Shown in pieces: positions 17,226 to 25,475 of a DNA stretch of 33,212 bases. Source of the DNA: Planctomycetota bacterium. GTDB taxonomy: Bacteria > Planctomycetota > Phycisphaerae > Sedimentisphaerales > Anaerobacaceae. Below the pieces are notes generated by a model, which ran no database searches, was not told where the DNA came from, and was given only the letters and a program-made list of their open reading frames with translations. The stretch's first letter is position 1. Each line of letters begins with the position of its first letter. The translations under genes were made by a program, and so were the position numbers. The stretch is taken from positions 1-33,212 of the forward strand of contig JADFHU010000002.1 in the NCBI GenBank assembly GCA_022567055.1. The letters run 5' to 3'.

Positions 17226-18629
17226 ATGGACATTAAGAAGCCCGATCTATCGGCGTTGTTAGGGAAGCTGAGTTTTTTCAGAAACAATCTGGCCCTGCTG
17301 GCGCCGATCTGCCTGGCCCTGGTGGCGGGGCTCCTCTTTATCCCTACCGAGTTGCTCAGTCGCAATCTCAAGAAGAGGATTCAAGCCGAATCATTGGACA
17401 AGGCCAGTGTACTGAGAGGGCTGCAGAGCAGCGCTGTGTCCACGGCCACGATCGAAGTTGTGCAGCGTTCTCAGCAAGGCTATGTAGACGACGCCAACGC
17501 CGTCGTGGATTTGAGCCAACAGTGTGGCCGGCGCGCCTTGCTCAGCTACAACATCTTTCCCGAACCCCGAGACACTTCCTCTCTTATTTTCGAGCAATTC
17601 GGAGGGAAATTCACCGAGGGTGTGGATGAGATGGTCGATCTTGTCCATGCCACGGAGTGCCCGACCGATGCGGAACTCGGTGAAAAAGGAGGACGAGGAC
17701 GGGGAGGGGGGCGGGGGCGCCAGTCCGGCCGTGAAGAGATGATGATGGAAGAGTTGTATGGCGGCTATGAGGGTATGGAGCAGGGATACCCGACGGCGGC
17801 AACCAACAACTGGAACGAGATTGAGGATGCGATCTGCCTGCAGAAGGCTCAGTCATCGAGTGTCTATGTCAGCCTTGAGGACATCGCCGGGTACGATTTC
17901 TGGCTGGAATACACCTTCGACGGTGACACGAATTATGCCGTGGAGGACTGTTGGTATTGGCAGCTCGGGTATTGGATTATCGAGGATGCGTTCGCCACTG
18001 TTAGGGCCTGCAATGAGGCCTCAACGACGGTCCTCACCGCTCCGGTCAAGCGTATCAGCAGCATCTCCTTCCAGAAGAAAAGCGCCAGCATGTATGGCGG
18101 CGGATACGGCGGCGGATACGGCGGTGGTTATGGCGGCGGATACGAGGAGGCGTATGGCGGCGGCTATGGCGGCGGCAGTTCACGGTCCACACGTCGATCG
18201 GGTTCGAACAGTGAAGCGAGCCTTCTCAAATACGTGATGGCCAAGAAAGACGCCATGACGACACCCTGCACCAACAGGTTTGGCGACGAAGCCATCGATA
18301 TCGTTCATTTTAATCTGTCTGTGGTCGTGAGGGCCGATTATGTCGTAGATTTCATGAAGGAACTGTGTTCCGCCAAAGAGCATAGCTTCATTGGATACTA
18401 TGGCCGGGAGGCTGAGCAAGCCCTCAAGCACAATCAAATAACGATTCTCGAGAGCAAGATCAGGACGGTTGTCAGTCGCAACGGCAGGCATCGTCTGTAT
18501 CGCTATGGCGAGGATGCCGTGGTCGACTTGGATCTGATCTGTGAGTATCTTCTCGATAAGAAGGGATATGAGGCGATCTATCCCGCGGTCGTCAAGGCGT
18601 ATTTTGCGGACGAGGAAGCGGGCTATTAG
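17226..18629 (+). CDS. Unrecognised single-pass membrane protein with YGGG repeats
   Basis: I do not recognise a family. The 467-aa protein has one membrane helix at about 20-41 and a likely coiled region at 45-85, so most of it should be periplasmic. Two low-complexity segments interrupt it: a Gly/Arg-rich stretch (154-168) running into EEMMMEELYGGYEGMEQGY (170-188), and a YGGG repeat (290-318) followed by a Ser/Arg patch. Between and after these lie two moderately conserved-looking domains, one rich in Trp, Tyr and Asp (208-262) and one at about 335-465. Topology and place directly after the PilM-PilN-like gene suggest a PilO-like role in the same inner-membrane complex, but this is inferred from position only. 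GGTAAG about 7 nt before the ATG is a weak ribosome binding site. Confidence 0.65.
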   Translation: MDIKKPDLSALLGKLSFFRNNLALLAPICLALVAGLLFIPTELLSRNLKKRIQAESLDKASVLRGLQSSAVSTATIEVVQRSQQGYVDDANAVVDLSQQCGRRALLSYNIFPEPRDTSSLIFEQFGGKFTEGVDEMVDLVHATECPTDAELGEKGGRGRGGGRGRQSGREEMMMEELYGGYEGMEQGYPTAATNNWNEIEDAICLQKAQSSSVYVSLEDIAGYDFWLEYTFDGDTNYAVEDCWYWQLGYWIIEDAFATVRACNEASTTVLTAPVKRISSISFQKKSASMYGGGYGGGYGGGYGGGYEEAYGGGYGGGSSRSTRRSGSNSEASLLKYVMAKKDAMTTPCTNRFGDEAIDIVHFNLSVVVRADYVVDFMKELCSAKEHSFIGYYGREAEQALKHNQITILESKIRTVVSRNGRHRLYRYGEDAVVDLDLICEYLLDKKGYEAIYPAVVKAYFADEEAGY

Positions 18630-18660
18630 GATGGCTGAGTTTAGAATTCAGGGTTGAGAA

Positions 18661-20844
18661 ATGGGAAATTTGCTAGAAAAATTAGGCCATGTTTTCGAAA
18701 CACATGTCGAAAAGATCGTTTTGGCTGTGGCGGGTGTGTTGGGCTTGGTGCTGATTGTGTTCCGCGTTCTGCTCAGTCCGAACGCGGTGGAATTCGACAA
18801 CGAGAACCTTTCGCCCAAGGCCATCGATGCCGCTCTTGTGAAGTTTGCCAATCGGATCGAGACCCGGCTGGCCGAACCCGCGGATAGTGCCAGTGCCCAT
18901 GTCGGACCCTGGGACGAACCGCTGGGCCCCGATGACCCCATCAGAGAAGGCATTAACGGTGATTTGCAGCAGGGTTTCCTAGGCCTCTTTGCGGGACCGT
19001 TGCAGCATGTGAGTTCCGCCTTTTATCCTCCTCTGCCCCGCCATGGCTCTGGAGAGACGCAGGAGAAACGGGAATACGCCTTGCCCGCCATTGACGAGGT
19101 GTCAGATGTTCTGGTTGGGCACATTCGCGCGGCAGCCTATTTTCCCGTGGAAGAGTTGAGCGATGAGAATACCTATGAGAACGGTCAGCATGAACCCAAC
19201 GATTTGGATCTGGTGACGGTCCAGGGGACGTTCGATGTCAGTCTCCTCCGCGAACGATTTTATGACAGTTTTGCAGGGGAAGACCTCCCCGAACCGTGGC
19301 GCGATGAAACATTTGCGGAACCCGTATTCGCGGCCGTCCATCTACAGCGGCAACAACAGGGCGAGGACGGCGCCTGGGGTCCATGGACGGATGTGCCCCG
19401 CTTGGCCATCGAATACCGCGACGAGCTCATGCACGTCATCACCAAGGCGGAGGATTTGCCGCCGGGGGGCATTCGCATCAGGGCCCTGGAACTGAAGGAC
19501 GAGGAGATACGGACCGCCCTGTTGCAACCTCCCGCCTATGACATCGCGTCGGCCCACGAGGATTGGTTCCCGCCCTCACTCCACGACGAGTTTCTGGATA
19601 TGCGAAAAAAGGAAATCAAACGAGTGAAACAGGAGGAGCGGCAAGCCGAAAAGAAATCGCATACGAGCGCGCGTAGCAATAGCCGTGAACAACGTCGTGG
19701 GCAGGGTGGCATGGGAGGAATGATGGGAGGGGGAGGTATGTTAGGTATGGGAGGTCCTGGAGGAATGATGGGAGGCGGACGTGGCGGAGGGGCCGATTTG
19801 GGGGGCATGTATGGCGGCGCCGAGGGGGGCGGCAGACGAACGCGAAGTCGCAGTAGGGGCGGCGACGCATCCTTGGAATCTGGCGGTGCGCGGTCTCTAC
19901 GGGGGAGTCGTTCCCGATCCGCACGGAATAGCCGTGGTGGTGATGCTGAGTTGTACTACGAAGGGATGGAGGGTGAAACACCCGGCCGTACCGCGCGGCG
20001 CAACCAACCCACCGTGGACGATGTCTATGCGAAGTTGGATGAACTGATGCTGTCACCGTTCAAGGAATTCTCGGACATCGACGAGCTGACGTTCTGGGCC
20101 CATGATGATCGCCTGGAGCCAGGCCGTACCTATCGGTATCGGGTCCGCATCGGCGTCCTCAATCCCGTGGCCGGGACAGGTAATGTCCGTGACGCCGACA
20201 TTGCCCAAGCCGACGATGTCATCCTCTGGAGCCCCTTCTCCGATGAAACGAGTCGGGTCTACGTGCCGCAACGGCTCCGCTTCTTCGCCAAGGCTTACAA
20301 GGCCGCCACAGAACAGGTCACAGTGGTGGTGGCAAAGTTTGACATGGGCTACTGGAACATGGAGACTTTCTCGGTGAAGCCCGGCGAGAGGATTGGCCGT
20401 GAGATGGAAGTTGAGGAGGAAGAGGACCCGCTGATGAGGGGAATGGACCCGGCCATGGCGAGGATGATGCGAATGGAAGCGCAGATGTATGCAAACCCCT
20501 TTGGGATCAAACTCGAACCTCAGACCATTGACTACTCAACGGGAGCCGTTCTGGTGGGAGCCGCTCGCGTTGACGGATGGGCACAGGGTAAACCCCTTCG
20601 GGCTCAGATATCTCATGACATGCTCTACACCACTGATGGTGTTCTCATTGAGCGTGCTCCCATCGCCAATGCCAGCTGGACGCATGACATCTCGGCAAGC
20701 TTTAACAGAATCAGGAAGCTGGCCGGTGAGGATCGTGAGGACTTTAGAGCCTTCGGGGCGTCACCGGCTAAACGCGGTCGCACGGGACGTGGTGGCCGCG
20801 GTGATCGCGGAGGACTCTACGGCGAGATGATGATGGAGTACTGA
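18661..20844 (+). CDS. Unrecognised single-pass membrane protein with Gly/Met-rich linker and FN3-like segment
   Basis: No family recognised. 727 aa: membrane helix at about 18-38, a large domain at 45-310, a basic helix (310-345), then a long Gly/Met-rich linker (347-380) and an Arg/Ser/Gly segment to about 446. After this, residues 478-545 (LEPGRTYRYRVRIGVLNP, then WSPFSDETSRVYVP) have the look of a fibronectin type III strand pattern. The protein ends with a Gly/Arg stretch and GEMMMEY. It follows the previous gene by 31 bp and seems the last of the operon. Together with the two upstream products it probably forms a periplasm-spanning complex anchored in the inner membrane; a PilP-like role would fit the gene order but no PilP motif is visible. 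Confidence 0.65.
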   Translation: MGNLLEKLGHVFETHVEKIVLAVAGVLGLVLIVFRVLLSPNAVEFDNENLSPKAIDAALVKFANRIETRLAEPADSASAHVGPWDEPLGPDDPIREGINGDLQQGFLGLFAGPLQHVSSAFYPPLPRHGSGETQEKREYALPAIDEVSDVLVGHIRAAAYFPVEELSDENTYENGQHEPNDLDLVTVQGTFDVSLLRERFYDSFAGEDLPEPWRDETFAEPVFAAVHLQRQQQGEDGAWGPWTDVPRLAIEYRDELMHVITKAEDLPPGGIRIRALELKDEEIRTALLQPPAYDIASAHEDWFPPSLHDEFLDMRKKEIKRVKQEERQAEKKSHTSARSNSREQRRGQGGMGGMMGGGGMLGMGGPGGMMGGGRGGGADLGGMYGGAEGGGRRTRSRSRGGDASLESGGARSLRGSRSRSARNSRGGDAELYYEGMEGETPGRTARRNQPTVDDVYAKLDELMLSPFKEFSDIDELTFWAHDDRLEPGRTYRYRVRIGVLNPVAGTGNVRDADIAQADDVILWSPFSDETSRVYVPQRLRFFAKAYKAATEQVTVVVAKFDMGYWNMETFSVKPGERIGREMEVEEEEDPLMRGMDPAMARMMRMEAQMYANPFGIKLEPQTIDYSTGAVLVGAARVDGWAQGKPLRAQISHDMLYTTDGVLIERAPIANASWTHDISASFNRIRKLAGEDREDFRAFGASPAKRGRTGRGGRGDRGGLYGEMMMEY

Positions 20845-20969
20845 ATGCGGCCTTTGGCTGGGGCCCGCGCCGGACAGGGCAATCGCATCTTACTTACGAT
20901 GACGGCACGACCCCTTTCTCGTCCTCTGCCACGGACCTCCGTAAGGCTTTGATCAGGAATCAGTGGCAA

Positions 20970-21009
20970 AGTAATCAGTTTTTCCAGCCCAAACCGATCA
21001 CTGATTACT
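20970..21009. repeat. Hairpin with AGTAATCAGT arms
   Basis: AGTAATCAGT (20970-20979) pairs exactly with ACTGATTACT (21000-21009) around a 20-nt loop. The arm sequence equals the unit found in tandem at 27210-27244. Confidence 0.6.
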
Positions 21010-21029
21010 GCGTACTTGACCGTTCGGAG

Positions 21030-21194
21030 CTAAGAGCACCTACGCAAAATGAGTCTGCATTCGAGCGGCTTATTCTCCCTCTGGACGGCGTCAGGCTCCA
21101 TCGACCATCCTCGGATGGCCTGCTTCGCCTTCCTTGCCAGAGGCACGAAACGCTCGCTCTCGGTGCGACGATCATTTTGCGTAGGGGCTCTAAG
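21030..21194 (-). mobile_element. MITE-like palindromic element, copy A
   Basis: The ends, 21030-21052 and 21172-21194, are inverted repeats matching at 21 of 23 positions (core CCTACGCAAAATGA). Read on the minus strand it shares three ordered blocks with 27495-27653: CGAGAGCGAGCG, GGCGAAGCAGGC and AATAAGCCGCTCGAA, with spacings equal to within 2 nt. The terminal repeats of the two copies differ. Non-coding. Confidence 0.6.
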
Positions 21195-21252
21195 ATTCTT
21201 GGCGTCCCACACCCCAACGTGCTTGAACATGACACCAAGATGCGATTGCCCT

Positions 21253-21381
21253 GCTGTCCCGGAAGTTTGGTGTTGCACGCGCTCGCGCATGCCCCTAAAA
21301 TTCCGTATTTTGCTGGTGTTGTGGAATGACGACCAAGGCCCAGTTTGATGAACGCGCCCGAGGGGTGATGGGATCTGAGGC
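21253..21381. other. Spacer before the membrane-protein gene
   Basis: This is the remainder of the repeat-rich gap that begins at 20845. No promoter of good quality and no gene is visible. A short ATTCC/GGAAT hairpin lies near 21300-21328. Confidence 0.4.
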
Positions 21382-23310
21382 ATGGATAGTAAACGGCCCG
21401 AAAAACCTCCTGCAATGACACCCAAGCCCTTTATGGCCGTGGGCCCGACGCTGCACTACAGTCACGAAAACGTGCAGAGATGCTGGTTCTTGGCCATGCT
21501 CGTCTTTTGTCTCACCTGCCTGTTTTGGTCGAAGATTGCGACCGGTTCGTTTGCCTCTTTCGATTCAACGCGGGCATTAACCTTGGACTCATGTCGACTC
21601 GATCGTTTCGTTTTGTCCGGGGCAAGCATCTTCGAGTATCCTTGGCAGATTTTGGTCTTGGGGGCGCTGATGGGTATTCTCGCCGTCGCCCCCGTCCTGG
21701 TCGCCCTGTTGATGAGTTTTAGTCATAGCCTTCCCTTTGTCTTGGCCATCTTTTTCCTCGCCAATTTGCCCGGTTTTGCGGCGACCCTCCTGGTGAGCTG
21801 CATTGGCGTCGCTTGCCGTCCGTTACGCTTCCGTTCGCGGATGATCGCTGTGGCGCTGTGTATGGCGCCTCAATTGATTTACTGGTCGTATTTTGGGGGA
21901 GCCCGGGGCGGCGAGCCGCTGGTGTGGGGTTTTTCCTTTTCTCCCTGGGTGTGCGCGTGGCTCATCGGCCTGGCGATCGCCGGAGCCGTACTTATTATCG
22001 GGCACTACACCCGCTACAAACCCGGGCTCGTGTGGATGTCGACAGGTGTCATTTTGACCCTGACCCTCATCGTGTTCGAAACCAAGATCGGTTTCGATGA
22101 ACTTGCGTTTCAAATCCATGTGGCCGAAAACAACCCGGAGGAGGTCTCTGAGTTTCATTCGCACAGTATCACCGACGCGTTGGATCGCAGGATGGAGGAT
22201 CCCACCATTCGGGACTACCTGGGCGAATACTACACCAGTGAGCCCATCCCCTTGCGTCAGGCATTGAAGCGAGAGATTCAGATCCAGCTCGGCGATTATG
22301 GTCGATGGCCGGGGTGGTTTGAGCTCCTGGAGGTCCCCGACGTCTTGAATTTTCTGGAGAAGCGGAAGTCGCTGGCCCGGCAGTACGATCTCTTTATCAT
22401 TCCCCCCCGTCCGTGGTGGATGCCCAAGTTGCTTCATGATCGCCTGGTGAGCCGACGATCGACCAGTAAGCGCATGGCCACGACCCTCTATTTCAAGGGC
22501 CTGCTGAGTGAGTACAACCAGGATGTGTCCCGGCTCGGTCAAGAAAAGGAAATGCTGCATCTTTACAGTGACTATCCCTTTGAACGGTCACATACTATTT
22601 GGTTTCTTCTTGACAAACAATTCCCTAAAAGCCCCGAGGCCTTGGAAGCGCAGTGGCGGATCGCCATGCGTCGGGCCGGACAGGGCCAGTTTGACCGCGC
22701 CGAAGCGCAGGCCCTAGAGACCAAGGGCTTATTGAAGCAACGCCTCGCGGAGATGCCGACCGGCACATCCGAGGTGGATTCCATCGCAACGCTCTTTCAG
22801 ACCCCCCCGAAGACCGTCATGACCCGCCTAAAATTGGTCGCATTACAGTCCAGAGTGGATCGACTGCTGTCCCTCATTGGAACTGAAAACCGAGGAGAGG
22901 ACAGGGCCTCACTCGAACGATTGGCAAGATTCGTGCGACTCAATCCGCACAATATGGACTATGGGAAGCGACTCCACGATCTGCGGGAAGAAATGGGACC
23001 CCAGGACTGCCTGCGCGACAACGTACTTTTCGCTGAGATCAAGCTGATCGAAGACGACGAAAGGCGATTGCGTGAGTTGGCCGCCCACCGCCGCCAGTTT
23101 GCCAATACCGACGGCGGGATCGAAGCGATGTTTGAACTGGGTCTGTTGGAGATGGGACTCTATCGCGCCCAAGCTGATGCGGAGCAGAAGAAGGCCCGAT
23201 TGCTCGAGGCGAAAGAGACGCTGGACAGCTTCCTGAAATCCTATCCACACAGTATCTACGCCGAACAGGTTAAAAAGAATCTGTCTGATCTGCCGGTCTT
23301 GCCCGAGTGA
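21382..23310 (+). CDS. Unrecognised six-helix membrane protein with TPR-like C-terminal region
   Basis: 642 aa. Six likely membrane helices (about 34-50, 87-112, 117-145, 152-170, 187-207, 214-232) are followed by a 400-residue soluble region. The latter half of that region looks like tetratricopeptide-type helical repeats, for example FPKSPEALEAQWRIAMRRAGQGQFDRAE and LLEAKETLDSFLKSYP near 615. The final repeat has the YPHSIYAEQVKKNL wording common in TPR proteins that handle envelope complexes. No catalytic motif is seen. In-frame TGA at 21376 fixes the start at or after 21382; the ribosome binding site is poor (GAGG lies almost against the ATG). The gene stands alone; nothing nearby indicates its role. 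Possibly a lineage-specific envelope protein. Confidence 0.7.
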   Translation: MDSKRPEKPPAMTPKPFMAVGPTLHYSHENVQRCWFLAMLVFCLTCLFWSKIATGSFASFDSTRALTLDSCRLDRFVLSGASIFEYPWQILVLGALMGILAVAPVLVALLMSFSHSLPFVLAIFFLANLPGFAATLLVSCIGVACRPLRFRSRMIAVALCMAPQLIYWSYFGGARGGEPLVWGFSFSPWVCAWLIGLAIAGAVLIIGHYTRYKPGLVWMSTGVILTLTLIVFETKIGFDELAFQIHVAENNPEEVSEFHSHSITDALDRRMEDPTIRDYLGEYYTSEPIPLRQALKREIQIQLGDYGRWPGWFELLEVPDVLNFLEKRKSLARQYDLFIIPPRPWWMPKLLHDRLVSRRSTSKRMATTLYFKGLLSEYNQDVSRLGQEKEMLHLYSDYPFERSHTIWFLLDKQFPKSPEALEAQWRIAMRRAGQGQFDRAEAQALETKGLLKQRLAEMPTGTSEVDSIATLFQTPPKTVMTRLKLVALQSRVDRLLSLIGTENRGEDRASLERLARFVRLNPHNMDYGKRLHDLREEMGPQDCLRDNVLFAEIKLIEDDERRLRELAAHRRQFANTDGGIEAMFELGLLEMGLYRAQADAEQKKARLLEAKETLDSFLKSYPHSIYAEQVKKNLSDLPVLPE

Positions 23311-23508
23311 GGCAGGGGCGCCAGGGACGCCCAAAACCATAATTTGCCGATTCTCCATCTCATCTTCAGGTCGTCTTTAGCCGTTCCTCAAGCGCGAAAA
23401 CCTAAACGTAGGTACACTACGCCTCCGGTTTCGCTCAATCGATCACGACCAACTCCAACCTAGATCTGAGCGGATAATTCGGTAAGTTGCTGTCTTGCAC
23501 GCCCTAAG
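23311..23508. other. Intergenic spacer upstream of the diguanylate cyclase promoter
   Basis: No gene is seen. It contains the hairpin at 23394-23434 and a short GGGCG/CGCCC stem just after the preceding stop codon. Confidence 0.5.
23394..23434. repeat. Intergenic hairpin, possible REP-like element
   Basis: GCGAAAACC (23394-23402) pairs with GGTTTCGC (23427-23434) with one bulged A. An inner stem CGTAG/CTACG (23407-23411 and 23417-23421) closes on a GTACA loop. No T-tract follows. The inner core has the look of a dispersed extragenic repeat, but only one copy is in this window. Confidence 0.4.
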
Positions 23509-23536
23509 TTGACTTTTCGTGCCGACCCACTATGAT
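23509..23536 (+). promoter_or_regulatory. Sigma70 promoter of the diguanylate cyclase gene
   Basis: TTGACT (23509-23514) and TATGAT (23531-23536) with a 16-bp spacer. Transcription would begin near 23543, leaving a leader of about 187 nt. Confidence 0.65.
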
Positions 23537-23542
23537 AAACGG

Positions 23543-23729
23543 AGTCGTCGTGGTGGTACGACGTGAATCTGTTCTCATTTCTCACCCATGGATTTGGCTT
23601 ATTCGAGGAGCGGTGGGCTATAGACCTACGGCGTAATCCAACTCGTTCACAGGGTTCCAATCGGCCTGCCGTGGGGCAGGTGTCCACCCAGAGAGGCCAG
23701 CGCCAGACTGCGGGGTGGAGGGGACGAGG
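23543..23729 (+). other. Long structured 5' leader of the diguanylate cyclase gene
   Basis: Between the predicted transcription start and the ATG there are two clean short stems: CGTCGT/ACGACG with a GGTGGT loop near 23548-23566, and CCTGCC/GGCAGG near 23667-23682. No match to the c-di-GMP (GEMM) riboswitch core or to another known riboswitch was seen. Confidence 0.35.
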
Positions 23730-24794
23730 ATGCGTGGGCTGAATCAGACCGCTGGGCCGCACGATGTCACGGGCAAAATACTGGTGCTTGGCGATGCCGA
23801 GCAGGTCTTCCTGGACGGTCCCTCCCTGGATCCGGACCGGTTTGTCGTGGTATCCGACTTGAAGGAGGGTGTTACTGTGGCCTCACAGGGTGGCTTTCAG
23901 GCTATCGGTGTCGTTCTCGCCGACAGGCAAGAACGGGTGGCAGGTCTCTTGAGAAGCCTTCGAGGCGACGGGAGCGCCAAGCTCATTGTTCTGGCCCGCA
24001 TGACGGAAGAGCCCCTCGCCCGGAGACTCACGGGCCAGGCAATGGATGGGAGTGGACAACCCGTTGCGGATGGCTACCTGGTCTACCCCATGGTCTCCAC
24101 CAGGCTCCAGGAACAGACAGAGAGACTCTGTGGAGGTGCTCATCCTGCTCATCACTCGGATACCGTCCTGGACAGAGTTGAAGAACGCATGCGACAATTG
24201 GAGAGACTTGCCACCGAAGACGATCTGACGGGACTCAAGAACAGACGGTATATTTGGGAGTTTGCCAAACAGATTCTGGATCGGGCCCGCAGGGAGGGAG
24301 GCCGCGTCACCTTACTCGTCTACGACATTGATGATTTCAAACACTACAATGATGTCTACGGTCATCCCGTCGGTGACCGTGTCCTGAAGGAAGCCGCCCT
24401 CCTGATGTCCCGTTGTTGTCGAGCCCACGACGTGGTCGGACGCATCGGTGGAGACGAATTTGCCGTGGTTTTCTGGGAGGATGCTTCAGGCAAAAAGGCC
24501 GTGCCGCAGCCAGACCGCCGGTCTGTCGGGGCCACGCATCCCCGGGAGGCCATTTTCATCGCCAGGCGATTCAGAAGGGCCTTGGAGGAATCTGAGCTGC
24601 GCTTGCTCGGTCCAGGCGGTAAAGGTGTGCTGACCATCAGTGGCGGCCTTGCCAGTTTTCCCAGTGATGGGTCCACCATTGACCAACTCTTTGAACGGGC
24701 AGATGCTGCGCTGATGGAGGCCAAACGAAGCGGCAAGAACCGCATCTATTTGGTTGGCGCGCCACAAGCCGACATTGACACGTTTCCTGAGTAA
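23730..24794 (+). CDS. GGDEF-domain diguanylate cyclase
   Basis: Makes the second messenger c-di-GMP from two GTP. 354 aa from the ATG at 23730, chosen because GGAGGGG ends 6 nt upstream; a GTG at 23715 overlaps that site. The GGDEF domain spans about 160-345: DDLTGLKNRRY (164-174), metal-binding VYDIDDF (197-203), and the active-site GGDEF at 240-244. The inhibitory I-site RAHD (231-234) stands at the canonical distance (RxxDxxxRxGGDEF), so product inhibition is expected. The N-terminal 15-125 has the strand-helix rhythm of a receiver-like domain (GKILVLGD, KLIVLAR, DGYLVYP) but lacks a clear phospho-acceptor Asp and the usual Lys; it may be a degenerate receiver. No membrane segment, so cytosolic. 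Confidence 0.92.
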   Translation: MRGLNQTAGPHDVTGKILVLGDAEQVFLDGPSLDPDRFVVVSDLKEGVTVASQGGFQAIGVVLADRQERVAGLLRSLRGDGSAKLIVLARMTEEPLARRLTGQAMDGSGQPVADGYLVYPMVSTRLQEQTERLCGGAHPAHHSDTVLDRVEERMRQLERLATEDDLTGLKNRRYIWEFAKQILDRARREGGRVTLLVYDIDDFKHYNDVYGHPVGDRVLKEAALLMSRCCRAHDVVGRIGGDEFAVVFWEDASGKKAVPQPDRRSVGATHPREAIFIARRFRRALEESELRLLGPGGKGVLTISGGLASFPSDGSTIDQLFERADAALMEAKRSGKNRIYLVGAPQADIDTFPE

Positions 24795-24872
24795 GGGACC
24801 GGTTGTGCGAAGATTCTCGTCCTCGACGAATGGCGTTCGTCCTGGAAGGGGCATGGTCATCAGTACTCGACC

Positions 24873-24901
24873 TTGATTGCTATCGGGGGAGTCGGTATAA
24901 T
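24873..24901 (+). promoter_or_regulatory. Sigma70 promoter of coaD-mcsA-mcsB
   Basis: TTGATT (24873-24878) and a perfect TATAAT (24896-24901) with a 17-bp spacer. Transcription from about 24908 rules out a coaD start at 24873 and favours the ATG at 24951. Confidence 0.75.
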
Positions 24902-24950
24902 TATCGGTCCCATGGAAGATGGTGGGCGTAGGGTTTTGGACGGCAGCAGC

Positions 24951-25439
24951 ATGGCTAAAAACTTTGTCAGAGCCATATTTCCAGGGTCTTTTGATCCCGT
25001 GACGAATGGGCATCTGGACGTGATTCATCGAGCGGTGCCGCTATTCGACGAATTGGTCGTTGCGGTGGTCCACAAGTCCCATAAGAATCAACTGTTCAGC
25101 CCGAAGGAACGGGTGGACATGATTGCCGAGTTGATCGCAGATACGCCCAACGTGTCCGTTGAGAGCTTTGACGGGCTGACGGTTGAGTACGCCTCTAAAC
25201 GGCAGGCCAATGTCATTCTGCGTGGTCTGCGCAGCTTGACCGATGTGCAATATGAGTTTCAACTGGCCATGACCAACCGGGCGGTGGCCAGCATCGAGAC
25301 GGTGTTCATCATGACCAGTGAACGCTATGGATTTACCAGCTCCACGCTGATCCGAGAAATCGCTTCTTTGGGAGGTGATCTTTCCAATCTGATTCCCCAG
25401 AATGTCCAGGCGCAGCTCCGGGATCGCTTCGGGGATTAG
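24951..25439 (+). CDS. coaD: Phosphopantetheine adenylyltransferase
   Basis: Fourth step of coenzyme A synthesis: transfers AMP from ATP to 4'-phosphopantetheine, giving dephospho-CoA. 162 aa, the typical length (about 160). The nucleotidyltransferase HxGH-type motif appears as GSFDPVTNGHLDVI (residues 12-25). RGLRSLTDVQYEFQLAMTN near 90 binds the substrate and the ISSTxxR-type motif reads TSSTLIRE near 128. The ATG at 24951 is used because homologues begin a few residues before AIFPGSFDP and because the promoter lies at 24873-24901; an ATG at 24912 would make an almost leaderless mRNA. The ribosome binding site is weak. It leads mcsA and mcsB, with 36 bp before mcsA. Confidence 0.95.
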   Translation: MAKNFVRAIFPGSFDPVTNGHLDVIHRAVPLFDELVVAVVHKSHKNQLFSPKERVDMIAELIADTPNVSVESFDGLTVEYASKRQANVILRGLRSLTDVQYEFQLAMTNRAVASIETVFIMTSERYGFTSSTLIREIASLGGDLSNLIPQNVQAQLRDRFGD

Positions 25440-25475
25440 CTGTAGAGAAAACGATATTTGGACGATGTCCTAGCT

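Larger units (their letters stand above)
20876..21252. mobile_element. 377-bp unit bounded by 16-bp inverted repeats, probable mobile-element remnant
   Basis: AGGGCAATCGCATCTT at 20876-20891 recurs as its exact reverse complement at 21237-21252, and similarity continues outward (GGACAG on the left, CTGTCCC on the right, with a small gap). Inside lie a hairpin (20970-21009) and the smaller palindromic element (21030-21194). No transposase is encoded; the overlapping open frames do not resemble one. Matching ends around non-coding DNA suggest an insertion-sequence derivative or MITE. Confidence 0.5.

Noticed and set aside
20949-21425. Overlapping open frames on both strands in the repeat-rich spacer
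   Set aside because: None resembles a transposase or any family; they follow from inverted repeats and GC-rich composition.
23543-23729. c-di-GMP (GEMM) riboswitch in the leader of the GGDEF gene
   Set aside because: The conserved core and tetraloop-receptor pattern were not found.
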